Below are positions 11,701-18,900 of a DNA stretch of 41,893 nt, one piece after another. The notes beneath the pieces are model-generated. The model was given only the letters and a program-made list of their open reading frames with translations. It was not told the origin of the DNA and did not search any database. How positions within the stretch are numbered: the stretch's first letter is position 1; each line of letters opens with the position of its first letter. A program made the translations under genes and the position numbers. The DNA comes from Sulfurimonas sp. (GTDB lineage: Bacteria; Campylobacterota; Campylobacteria; Campylobacterales; Sulfurimonadaceae), in NCBI RefSeq assembly GCF_028694605.1, contig NZ_JAQVKP010000014.1, positions 35,505-77,397 of the forward strand, read 5' to 3'.

Positions 11701-13023
11701 ACTATTTGTATATTGATCTTTATCTTGAAATGTGGAATATTCTCGCCAATATGCATATAACCCAATTGATGATGTTACACCAGTGGATGGATCAAAATTA
11801 ACTGTGATACAGATAGAAGTGAAAGAATAGCTAGGCATAGATAATATAAATCGTTCTTCAAGTGATGATTCACCTGTTAAGGCTTGTGCTCTTTTTGGAA
11901 GAATGGAAGAATTCTTTTTAAGTCCAGTATGCTCTGAATAAACTTCTTCTGAACCATCTGTTGATGCAACATCATTAACTGTGGAAATCGATGCATCGTT
12001 TAAAACACTTGTCATCCCTCTTGACACAAAAGGGATTTTGCATAATTTATCATTTGTATTAGAGCATAAATAACAGTGTTGTGGAGTTACTAGTTTTTTA
12101 TCTTCATCACTTAACCATTCTTCAAATGCAAGCCAGTCACACATACCGCATTTTTGTCCAACATGCCATTTTAAATTTTCCCAATTTTCTGGATCAGATA
12201 AAATTTTTACAATATCTTCCTGTAAAACTTTTCGTAATGTTATGGCTAATTGATCAAATTCTACATATGAAGTAAAAGTAGAGAAGAAATGGTATTTTTC
12301 TTCTTGATTACCTCCAATAAGCGGATCACATTCCTCTGTGAATGCATTTACTTGTAGTGCACCCGTTAAAATACCTGCATCACTTGTAACAACATACTGA
12401 GTGTCTAAATTATGTTTTTTTAGCCACAAAGAGAAAATCATTGAGTATAAGACCACTTCTGCATCATAACCACTATTTGACTGCTCAGTATACTTAATAT
12501 CAATTACACCAAGTTTTATACGAGTGTCATTTGATGGAATTTCTTTCAATGTGCCATCTATTAAAACTTCATAGTAAGTTTTATCTGTATCAATCAATTT
12601 AACAATGATATCTGGTCTCATATCAGACATATCGATGATATCTTTAAAACGGCTTACATCAACTCCCAAGCTAGCAAAGAAATCTGCAATTAGATCATTT
12701 GTGATAAACTCTGCTTCGCATAAAAATATGACATCATCTAGTCCAGCTTTTAAAGTGTCTTCAAGTGTAATGTCTTTGAGTAGTCGGTAGTTCACAGTTG
12801 AACTACCAAACTCATCTATTAATAATTTATAAATTAGTTCTTCTGCTTTTTTACCAGGGGCACTTAACACACCTTGGCTTTTTCTTGCAATAATAGGCTT
12901 AGGCATATTGTATTTTGGAGTTTCTTTTGTAGATGTACGATAAAGTGAAAGTGCCAAAAATCGTTCACAGTCAGTTCTGAAATAATCAGAGATTACTTTT
13001 TTTGTTAGTTTTGGAGTTGCCAT
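8743..13023 (-). CDS. RecB/Cas4-like nuclease fused to SF1 (Upf1/Dna2-type) helicase
   Basis: This is a 1426-residue protein. The N-terminal part looks like a PD-(D/E)xK nuclease: RPD at 136-138, the core GVIDIK with D175 and K177, then a helical AEVVLYSMIF. Cysteines C19, C292, C295 and C317/C320 resemble the one-plus-three layout of Cas4, AddB and Dna2 Fe-S nucleases. Residues ~350-900 are of unknown fold. The helicase has Walker A GPPGTGKT (957-964), motif II DEAS (1111-1114), GDHLQMPP (1139-1146), NYRSS (about 1180), VERFQGGQ (1324-1331) and motif VI NRTNVAISRA (1358-1367). It begins 12 bp after the methyltransferase stop with an AGGAAA site. The architecture recalls TM0106-type nuclease-helicases. 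Coupling to a methyltransferase suggests restriction of unmodified DNA; that role is inferred. Confidence 0.8.
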   Translation of the reverse strand: MATPKLTKKVISDYFRTDCERFLALSLYRTSTKETPKYNMPKPIIARKSQGVLSAPGKKAEELIYKLLIDEFGSSTVNYRLLKDITLEDTLKAGLDDVIFLCEAEFITNDLIADFFASLGVDVSRFKDIIDMSDMRPDIIVKLIDTDKTYYEVLIDGTLKEIPSNDTRIKLGVIDIKYTEQSNSGYDAEVVLYSMIFSLWLKKHNLDTQYVVTSDAGILTGALQVNAFTEECDPLIGGNQEEKYHFFSTFTSYVEFDQLAITLRKVLQEDIVKILSDPENWENLKWHVGQKCGMCDWLAFEEWLSDEDKKLVTPQHCYLCSNTNDKLCKIPFVSRGMTSVLNDASISTVNDVASTDGSEEVYSEHTGLKKNSSILPKRAQALTGESSLEERFILSMPSYSFTSICITVNFDPSTGVTSSIGLYAYWREYSTFQDKDQYTNSKKWNEQFFTDIPNQQSEFDMLSRFLVKLSDIFQYAISPENNTHPMYDPTKIKTSQTYQMYFWDQSQFEQLQKSIGRHIGTIMSNQNLKGLVWMFPPEEILEDPFKITSQPITYIKDVLRQNIALTVPYEYTLFNVAKAYLDDPGSFNYISKAFYDPFSDAIPKDRLYEIWQKVSRPNYQEVMANYMKTTKQQALALYLIANKIRADLKPYLKGEANRLNLSVFDELRGLTRWPNDSQLWYLHDLLNEKYTTLESTLISSTPASELEASYKAIILERRLTPEEKQQVLSDHFPDLHSGGIEIYTVSNDSKNTKIKDDASYLSVGYRYEEGLPNRTIASLLYEHGVDQAPYGDKIYAKIKNILIVDIKSFDRVEGYIAISFRSSNKENRDAMIQLLSDRVINIDSDLCLMDIGAYPSSKNTWGYLKQINNPSIANAHESTIASLGILTPKLGGKSKIYTISKLLWDAKSLELANSDLSDSDASGSLKTVVSEMNEKLNVSQHDAVMKSLTKQLNIIWGPPGTGKTKTASVLLSSRIHASQSRRSSLRILLTAPTYQACIELFERTSPFIMKTSGITTYALQSSSRSDFQYLKDLMNGAKSDFILFQGKTEKDNSQNTLDNLRHGLKTNTFDGITIVLAATATLNGFYTTGTDSAKRPIFEGIGELFDYVMLDEASQVDVASSLSTMFGLTDTAQFTLLGDHLQMPPIHKVSPPVGIEFMVGSILEYFIKRFDVQPYMLNINYRSSKKIVDFIKTVGYPNLQAKNDVIEIDYLPTPRNTNKFEVDLNNNDVFKFLLDPAYETMAVTYEDGRSSQANEFEATLVAGTILEAYNNFDSSSANYDEWFWKNGIGVVTPHKAQKVAIAIKLYGVFPKSQHKFIDEAIDTVERFQGGQRKLILVSFGVGDPDIIAQEEEFLLNLNRTNVAISRAESKVIVFISENLIHHLPQDKEIIKTARAIKSYTHQYCDKKDILQVSFKRKIKDLYVRYK

Positions 13024-13035
13024 ATATTTTTTCCT

Positions 13036-14160
13036 TTATGCTGTTAAGATGATATCAATTTCACCAGGTTTCTGTCGATTGTCGCCATGAAGTGCGGTTT
13101 GTGTTCTTTTTGTATAAGGTCTGTGTATTACTTCCATATTTTTTTCAGGAAATAAATCAGAAAGGATCTTGATTGTAGCTTCTTGTGTAAATTTTCTAGC
13201 ATCTGTACGAACATATATTGATGCTGTATCAGTTAAAGACCTTTTAGCTTTTTTAAATACATTATGAATCAAACTTTCATAATGCTCTTTATCTGAAAAT
13301 GAATTTTTATTTTTGTGTTGCTGTTTTTGTTGTTTAGCAATACCACCAAGCATCCATAATCGCAACCATTGGTCATGAAAATAATCTGTAATACCATAAT
13401 ATGGGGGAGAAGTGAATAATAAGTTATATTCGTTTTTTCGTATAGGCTGTTTTGAGAGATATTCAGTAGAATCACCTAAATAAATTTTAGTGTTTTTGAA
13501 TTGTATTTGACCCTTTGCATATCTCCATTCGATTTTATTTGAAATCAATTCAATAGGATCTATATCAGGAGCAACAAAACCTTTTTCCTTCCACCATTTC
13601 AAGGCATAGTTTGTTCCACATGCTTTAACTGATTGCATTTGATTAGATAAAGAAACCCCGTGTTTACCATGAAGATGAACAACTATGAATCCCATTAGTG
13701 TTCTGTCTATTTTGTTTTTCTTCCAATCTAATTCAGCTCGTGCTGCTATTAAAAAATTTAAGACTTTCTTGGAATAACATGCATTAAAAAACTCATCATA
13801 CTCTTGATATTCATTTGCATATACCTCTTTTGCAAGAAAATCTATTTCATGAAGTCTTTTTAAAATATCTTTTTTGTTTGCTGGATTGATTTTTACAGCA
13901 GCATATAGCCATCCAAGAGGATTAATATCAATGCCAACACCTTGTCTATTGAGTATTGATGAAGCAAAGATTGTTGTTCCTCTTCCGCTAAATGGATCTA
14001 GAACAAAATCTCCTACATTTGAATAGTTGTTTATAACTTCCAATGCAAAATCAACAGGAAACATTGCATAATATGGTCCAAATGTAGCCCATCTACCCTC
14101 TGGTGTCCTTTGAGAAAGAAGGCTTGATATCTCTTCTTGTGTGTATTGTAGTTGCTTCAT
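13036..14160 (-). CDS. Site-specific amino-DNA methyltransferase (N4-cytosine or N6-adenine)
   Basis: The 374-residue protein carries the S-adenosylmethionine motif DPFSGRGTT (55-63) and catalytic SPPY (251-254) in the order I then IV. TSPPYYG favours an exocyclic-amino methyltransferase; base specificity cannot be read. The frame runs up to 14364, but the start at 14160 is preferred because a strong AGGAGGAGAGGGC ribosome site precedes this ATG and the extra 68 residues look non-coding. It is first in a minus-strand operon with the helicase-nuclease 12 bp downstream. The pair is most simply a modification/restriction couple carried as transposon cargo. A lone methyltransferase with an unrelated neighbour cannot be excluded. 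Confidence 0.85.
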   Translation of the reverse strand: MKQLQYTQEEISSLLSQRTPEGRWATFGPYYAMFPVDFALEVINNYSNVGDFVLDPFSGRGTTIFASSILNRQGVGIDINPLGWLYAAVKINPANKKDILKRLHEIDFLAKEVYANEYQEYDEFFNACYSKKVLNFLIAARAELDWKKNKIDRTLMGFIVVHLHGKHGVSLSNQMQSVKACGTNYALKWWKEKGFVAPDIDPIELISNKIEWRYAKGQIQFKNTKIYLGDSTEYLSKQPIRKNEYNLLFTSPPYYGITDYFHDQWLRLWMLGGIAKQQKQQHKNKNSFSDKEHYESLIHNVFKKAKRSLTDTASIYVRTDARKFTQEATIKILSDLFPEKNMEVIHRPYTKRTQTALHGDNRQKPGEIDIILTA

Positions 14161-14268
14161 GCCCTCTCCTCCTATATTTTTAGTTATATTATGAATACAT
14201 AAAAGAGAGTATAGCATGAAAAACAGTTTTTTTACAGTTTTTTTATAAAAATAATGATAAAAATAAGT

Positions 14269-14294
14269 ATAATACTGAGAAATATCAGTATTAT
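14269..14294. promoter_or_regulatory. Perfect palindrome, candidate operator of the methyltransferase operon
   Basis: Arms ATAATACTGA (14269-14278) and TCAGTATTAT (14285-14294) are exact reverse complements around a 6-nt centre. TATAAT/TATTAT-like -10 sequences overlap both arms. The site lies 109 bp upstream of the methyltransferase start, and its TACTGA half-site also occurs twice before the XRE gene, which makes it a candidate binding site for that regulator. Confidence 0.5.
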
Positions 14295-14463
14295 TATTGA
14301 CTTTTAAATTTGAACATCCCAACCAGTCTTGTCTACCATTTTCTTGTACTTTTTGGGTTAGCAATGGATTCGGATTAAATTTTCCATAATAAGTATCTAA
14401 AATATATGAGTATTTCCAGGACTATCTCCTCATATCAATTCAATAGATAATTTTTTTCCTACA

Positions 14464-14477
14464 AAATACGCTACAAT
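14464..14477 (+). promoter_or_regulatory. AAATACGCTACAAT motif before the tnsE-like gene
   Basis: AAATACGCTACAA (14464-14476) matches exactly, in inverted orientation, the innermost right-end repeat at 22440-22452, which lies 24 bp before tnsA; here it lies 29 bp before the start. TACAAT (14472-14477) could be a -10. It may be a shared operator or a stray transposase site. Confidence 0.45.
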
Positions 14478-14505
14478 CTTTCAACTATTAAAAGTTGAGG
14501 AAAAG

Positions 14506-16338
14506 ATGGAAGCGGAAGAGTATGCAAAATTACCAGAGATTGGTGGTTTACCGGATGATAAAGCAAAAAGAGTTGTGTTGGCTGGTGGGGCAGTATTTTA
14601 CAATGAGACAAACCCAGCAATACCGTTGGTTGAAGTATTATTGGTGGAAGTGCACGAGTATGAAAATAAAGAAAAATTATCTGATAAAATTTATATAGCG
14701 AAGATTGGAATACCTCAAGTAGATACCGTAAGATTCGGTACCGTTTTTATTGGAAACAGAAGGACAAAACAGATATGGGTAGACTTCAAAGGATATAGAG
14801 AAAATGTAAATTTTTCTTTTGATTTTCGGAATAACGAGCCGGAGAGTATTCATTTTGGAGCTAAGAACCAAGACGGCCAATATTACATTTGGAAAAGTAA
14901 GTTTTCGTTTGATGCAATAAGTGATAAAGCGGTCAAAGCCCGTTTTCTAAGAAGCCCACTCACCAAACTTACCACAGATAATGGTGTATCGGTGTTGATA
15001 CCTTCATATGAAGTACTTACTGCCTTGCTCGTTCCGGCTGAACAGTCAATAAGAAGTAAGCTTATTATAAATCCAATGGATTTTATCGTAAATGAGTATC
15101 TTAAAAGCTATCGTCATGATGCCGACAGTAATACTTATGTTGTTGAATACTTTGGAAATTCAAAGCAGGAAACCAATTTGTCATTCCTCGCTTATCTTGC
15201 CATGAATGAAATATCAAGAGCAAGAATATCGAAAATTTACAGCAGTGTTGCATCTGGATCACGATATAGTCCAAAGTATCCAGTCGTTTTGCCTTATCAC
15301 CCTTCCGGATTAAACATCGTATGTGATGGGATTTGGATGGATAACAAAACATTTTTGTGCTTGAGAGTCACACACATGGATCTGCCACGTGATTTTAATT
15401 TAAAAGAAGAATCTGAAAGAGAAAAAAAGCCTATTGAAAAAGAAAACACGCCTGTTGAATCAAGCCCAAAACAACAGGTTCAGGATTTTGATATAGATGA
15501 TTTGCCGGTTACTCCAGAGAATAATCCAAATCCAAGATCACCGAGAGTATATATTGGATCCGAAGTGACTGTCGGGAGCATTAAGGACATAGTGTCAAAA
15601 GAAATAATAACCAAGGAGAGTGATACGCCGATTAAAGTATCCGACAATAAAACTGATCAAGATGAACCCACTATTAAAGAGGCACCAAACAATCTATCTT
15701 CGGGAGACGATCAAAATTCACAAGATACACAAGGAACAGGAAAACTAAATCAAGTCGAAAAAACAATTGATAATCCTCAGGAATGTATTGATGAATCCGA
15801 CATGTTCACCAAGGTGATCAAGTCGCTTTCTTTATTGAAAGACGATGAAAATTGCCCGTTGACAGATTTTCTGTATATAGACAATAAGAGCAACAGATCA
15901 AGCGAAGCAGCACTGTGCAGTTTTTTGTATAAAGAAGCGAAATTGGCAAACTCGGGGACAAAGTGGGCATATAAAGAATACGACAGAAAAAAGAAAATCT
16001 TTAAACCACGGGGAGCGTTGGTCTTGGAGTTGCTATTAAAAGATGGAGAGCGGGTCTATCTTTTGGAGATTGAGCAGAAGGCAGAAGAAAAAGGGTTTTC
16101 TGGTTTGATGTTTCATCCTATATCTGTAATATTATCGGCATCTGACATAAAGAAACTGCTTTTGGAAATCGTACAGCTAAGAGGAAGATTTAGAACAAAA
16201 AATGGAAGTTTGCAGGCGGTTGATTTGGAAAGCGTGGCTAAAAGTATTCCATATACCCACTACAAAGATAAGTATACAAAACTTTTTGTGATGTTGTTTT
16301 CTAAAATGATTGATGATATAAATAATGAGTTTTATTAG
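14506..16338 (+). CDS. TnsE-like transposition protein
   Basis: This 610-residue protein has three parts: residues ~1-300 globular, a charged low-complexity linker ~300-430 (E, K, P, S, D and N-rich), and a C-terminal domain ~430-610. The pattern LIPSYEVLTALLVPAEQSIR and a later SFLAYLAMNEISR region resemble the N-terminal half of Tn7 TnsE from memory. RGALVLELLLKDGERVYLLE followed by a helical segment resembles TnsE_C. Tn7 TnsE has 538 residues, and selects replicating DNA and mobile plasmids through the sliding clamp. Start 14506 follows GAGGAAAAG. The gene converges on tnsF, 13 bp from stop to stop, which supports a transposon-core role. Identity is by pattern only; otherwise it is an uncharacterised core-associated protein. 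Confidence 0.55.
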   Translation: MEAEEYAKLPEIGGLPDDKAKRVVLAGGAVFYNETNPAIPLVEVLLVEVHEYENKEKLSDKIYIAKIGIPQVDTVRFGTVFIGNRRTKQIWVDFKGYRENVNFSFDFRNNEPESIHFGAKNQDGQYYIWKSKFSFDAISDKAVKARFLRSPLTKLTTDNGVSVLIPSYEVLTALLVPAEQSIRSKLIINPMDFIVNEYLKSYRHDADSNTYVVEYFGNSKQETNLSFLAYLAMNEISRARISKIYSSVASGSRYSPKYPVVLPYHPSGLNIVCDGIWMDNKTFLCLRVTHMDLPRDFNLKEESEREKKPIEKENTPVESSPKQQVQDFDIDDLPVTPENNPNPRSPRVYIGSEVTVGSIKDIVSKEIITKESDTPIKVSDNKTDQDEPTIKEAPNNLSSGDDQNSQDTQGTGKLNQVEKTIDNPQECIDESDMFTKVIKSLSLLKDDENCPLTDFLYIDNKSNRSSEAALCSFLYKEAKLANSGTKWAYKEYDRKKKIFKPRGALVLELLLKDGERVYLLEIEQKAEEKGFSGLMFHPISVILSASDIKKLLLEIVQLRGRFRTKNGSLQAVDLESVAKSIPYTHYKDKYTKLFVMLFSKMIDDINNEFY

Positions 16339-16351
16339 GAGGGAATCCGTA

Positions 16352-17812
16352 TCAATCCAGCATTAGTCGTGTAATTTCATTCGGAAGGTAAAACTTTTTG
16401 CCTACCAAGCGCAGGCAGTATGCATCGTTTTTGTCTTTTTGAATATCTTTTTGATTGATAAATGCATTGTTAGGAATATCAATATGATAAAGATATCCCA
16501 AGCTGAAGCGCAGCAGTTTTTGTTGATATTTTAAATCATCTTGAGGATTTTGAAGCAGTTCTATAAATTTTTGTTTGAGCTGCTTTCTTGAGTATCTTGG
16601 TGTCTTGATCGGCAGTAGGTTTCTATGGGCTTCAAGCGAAAACTTGTGTTTCTGATTGAGGAATGACACAAAGCCAAAAATAGCACTTTTTTGACCGCGA
16701 TAAACCCACAAATATCCGCTCAGAGCTTCATCGCTAATCTCACTCTTTTCAAAATGATCACAATACTTTAGAAACTTCTCCGCCGGAGTCAATGCCAAGC
16801 GGATGGATCGGATACTTGTTTTGCCTTGATCGGCTTTTGTCCTGAGTGCGGTGTAATACTCAAAAAGGAGCTTGTATCGATAATCATCTTTTTCAAAATA
16901 TTGCAAAAGCCTGTCGATCATATCAAGGTTCGCATATTCTTCTTGAACGGCTTTGTCTATAATGATTTGTTTGATGTCTTGTAGATATAGTGTAACAAGA
17001 AGATATTTTCTTGCTTCCATTACGCTAAGGAATTGCACCATCTCCTCATAAGTCGGGAATCTGTCAAGCTCTTTGGCTACTTGATCAAGTTTGGAAAAAA
17101 ACTTGTAATATCGTTGAAGTTTTAAAGAAGCGTATATAGCACCTCTTCTTTGTTTGAGCCAATCGGAGAAGCCTTGAAGCAAATGTGCCGTGTGGGAGGA
17201 AAGCAATGAAGAATATTGTTTTGTTTTTCTCTTTAAAAGATTATCGTATGAGCACTCTCTGCATATTCTACCCCTTCCCGCTGGGAATGGAGACTGGCAC
17301 TGTTTGCAGATTCTATCTTTTTGTGTGGCGCATACTTTGCATACATTTTTGCCGTTGATGAGTTCATATGGCTTTGTATGTCTATGGCATCTAGTGCAAA
17401 TAGGCAAGGTTCGATTATAGCAATTCGTACAAAGAAGTTTCGTGCTGCCGTCAAGCAGAGTTCTGTTTGAAATATGATTGGATTCTTGATGGCATGAAGA
17501 ACATCGCTTTTGCTCTCTGAAATATCGAGAACATGAGGCGCATACAGGTCCATATTCGTTTATAAGCCCATGTTTGTACTCTGTCTTTCCGCACCGGATA
17601 CACGGTTTGTCTTTTACAAGGCATTTTTTACAGATACGCTCTGTCAGGAAGATAAAGATTTTTTTTGATTTCCCGCATTTGCTGCACGTGGTCAACTCAA
17701 AGAAGCGTTCATAGCATGATCGGCAGTAGTGCTTGCCTTGAAACCTATAGTCCCAGTCTGAGAGTTTGTTTTTGCAATAGCTGCAATTTGGCTGGGTTAT
17801 TTGAAATCTCAA
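16352..17812 (-). CDS. tnsF: TnsF/TniE-like target selector: six zinc ribbons plus degenerate tyrosine-recombinase part
   Basis: Six consecutive CxxC...CxxC units fill the first ~195 of 486 residues, for example CSYCKNK, CSKCGKS, CIRCGKT, CSSCHQE, CTRCHRH and CKQCQSP. The remaining ~290 are helical and resemble the core-binding domain and first part of the catalytic domain of tyrosine recombinases. Where an active enzyme has GLRxSE, this has YHIDIPNN, so the first catalytic Arg is missing. The protein stops before any HxxR or catalytic Tyr. TnsF of Tn6022-type elements is described as an inactivated tyrosine recombinase that targets comM, which agrees with comM beside this element. The ATG overlaps the tniQ stop by 4 bp (ATGA), so it is translationally coupled. 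Confidence 0.75.
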   Translation of the reverse strand: MRFQITQPNCSYCKNKLSDWDYRFQGKHYCRSCYERFFELTTCSKCGKSKKIFIFLTERICKKCLVKDKPCIRCGKTEYKHGLINEYGPVCASCSRYFREQKRCSSCHQESNHISNRTLLDGSTKLLCTNCYNRTLPICTRCHRHTKPYELINGKNVCKVCATQKDRICKQCQSPFPAGRGRICRECSYDNLLKRKTKQYSSLLSSHTAHLLQGFSDWLKQRRGAIYASLKLQRYYKFFSKLDQVAKELDRFPTYEEMVQFLSVMEARKYLLVTLYLQDIKQIIIDKAVQEEYANLDMIDRLLQYFEKDDYRYKLLFEYYTALRTKADQGKTSIRSIRLALTPAEKFLKYCDHFEKSEISDEALSGYLWVYRGQKSAIFGFVSFLNQKHKFSLEAHRNLLPIKTPRYSRKQLKQKFIELLQNPQDDLKYQQKLLRFSLGYLYHIDIPNNAFINQKDIQKDKNDAYCLRLVGKKFYLPNEITRLMLD

Positions 17813-18900
17813 AGGTATTTCCTGATCTCATCCATCAGAAGCTCAACCTCCTCTTTGGGGCGTGGCTGAAAGTCTGAATATGTCCGTAATATTTCTTTGT
17901 TCGCAGTCCGTTTTCTTTCTTTTAGCGAGTTTGCAATATGGCTAAGCGTAGGCGAATGAAGTTTTATGGATCGCATAAACAGTTGTTTTGATATATCGGC
18001 TTCTCTAAGTATTGCAACAATGTCTGAAAGGCTAAAATAAAGAAGATGGGAAACCATATCCAATAGTTGATGTCTTTTTTCTGACGAGAGGGCATCAATA
18101 CTTAACTGCCTAGAATCATCTTCTCTTTTAACAGGTTCATAGTGATAGCCTATTTCTTTAAAAAGATATTCCGCATGTGGCTGGAATATCTTTGCGTGGA
18201 TCAAGTCCCTAAAGAAGAGCATGAGTCCTCTTGCGGTTGCAAAGAGATCGGCTGCATTTTCATCGATGATGGGATAGGTATGAGGGGGAATTTGCCGCTC
18301 TTTAATGGTGCGGTTCAAAAAGGATTGAAGGTTCAAAACGGATTTGCTTACAGGGATCATCTTCCCCCTGATCAGGGAAGATTGACAATACTGGCATCTG
18401 GAGAAATCCGTATCGGTATAGGCGATAAGATGGGGAGCAAAGCAGTGACCACATTTACTGCAAGCAAGCTGTAAAAGAATATGATGTTTTTCGCATATAC
18501 AGTTCCATGAGAGTCTCCATTGCTTTTTCATGTATGGGTTTGGTTCCTGTAGGCACATCGGGCAAAAATGAAGTCCGTTTGTAGCTGTTCTGTTTCTTAT
18601 GCCAGTTGGAATAATATATTCCCATGACTTCTTTGGATTGACTGTATGCGGATGAACAAGAGCCTTATAGATCGGTTCCAGTGTCATATTCTCTATTTGT
18701 TCAAAAGAGAGGTTGGTATTTTTTTTGAGCTGCATGATTTGATCTGTTGACAAATGCCTGTCAAGGTCTTTTGTCCATATCCTTTGATTGAACCATAAGC
18801 CATCGGCAAACCCAAGTGGGTCGGTTCCATTAAGAATCGAACTTCTTATAAGCCATGAGCTGAGAAGCTCGTCAGGTAGAGGTGTCGCCGTATAGTACAT
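17809..18900 (-). CDS. tniQ: TniQ/TnsD family transposition protein
   Basis: The 363-residue protein opens with the TniQ signature TATPLPDELLSSWLIRSS and has zinc-binding cysteines at FCPMCLQEP, WNCICEKHH, ACSKCGHCF and CQYCQSS. TniQ/TnsD proteins bridge a DNA-binding target selector to the AAA+ regulator TnsC. This one is short compared with Tn7 TnsD (about 508 residues), so it probably relies on the downstream TnsF for target recognition. Its start overlaps the tnsC end by 29 bp and its stop overlaps the tnsF start by 4 bp. It corresponds to TniD of Tn6022/AbaR elements. Confidence 0.88.
   Translation of the reverse strand: MYYTATPLPDELLSSWLIRSSILNGTDPLGFADGLWFNQRIWTKDLDRHLSTDQIMQLKKNTNLSFEQIENMTLEPIYKALVHPHTVNPKKSWEYIIPTGIRNRTATNGLHFCPMCLQEPNPYMKKQWRLSWNCICEKHHILLQLACSKCGHCFAPHLIAYTDTDFSRCQYCQSSLIRGKMIPVSKSVLNLQSFLNRTIKERQIPPHTYPIIDENAADLFATARGLMLFFRDLIHAKIFQPHAEYLFKEIGYHYEPVKREDDSRQLSIDALSSEKRHQLLDMVSHLLYFSLSDIVAILREADISKQLFMRSIKLHSPTLSHIANSLKERKRTANKEILRTYSDFQPRPKEEVELLMDEIRKYL

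Larger units (their letters stand above)
14161..14505. promoter_or_regulatory. Divergent promoter region between methyltransferase operon and tnsE-like gene
   Basis: This 345-bp AT-rich gap has no credible gene. It contains two tandem copies of ACAG followed by seven T (14223-14244), the palindrome at 14269-14294, and the tnsE promoter-proximal motif at 14464-14477. The minus-strand extension of the methyltransferase frame through it lacks family similarity. Confidence 0.6.

Noticed and set aside
8408..14160. Assignment of the cargo to BREX, DISARM or a Type I/III restriction system.
   Set aside because: There is no PglZ, DUF1998 or phospholipase-type protein, HsdS, or Res-type SF2 helicase; the helicase is SF1 with a RecB/Cas4-like nuclease.
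13036..14364. A 442-residue methyltransferase starting at 14364.
   Set aside because: The extra 68 residues have no family character and cover the promoter region; the ATG at 14160 has a strong AGGAGG site.
14464..14477. The ACGCTA motif before the tnsE-like gene as the transposon's left end.
   Set aside because: There is only one copy; no matching motifs occur 53 bp to the left and no TGACAG/TGTCA terminus is nearby. A promoter-linked site is the better reading.
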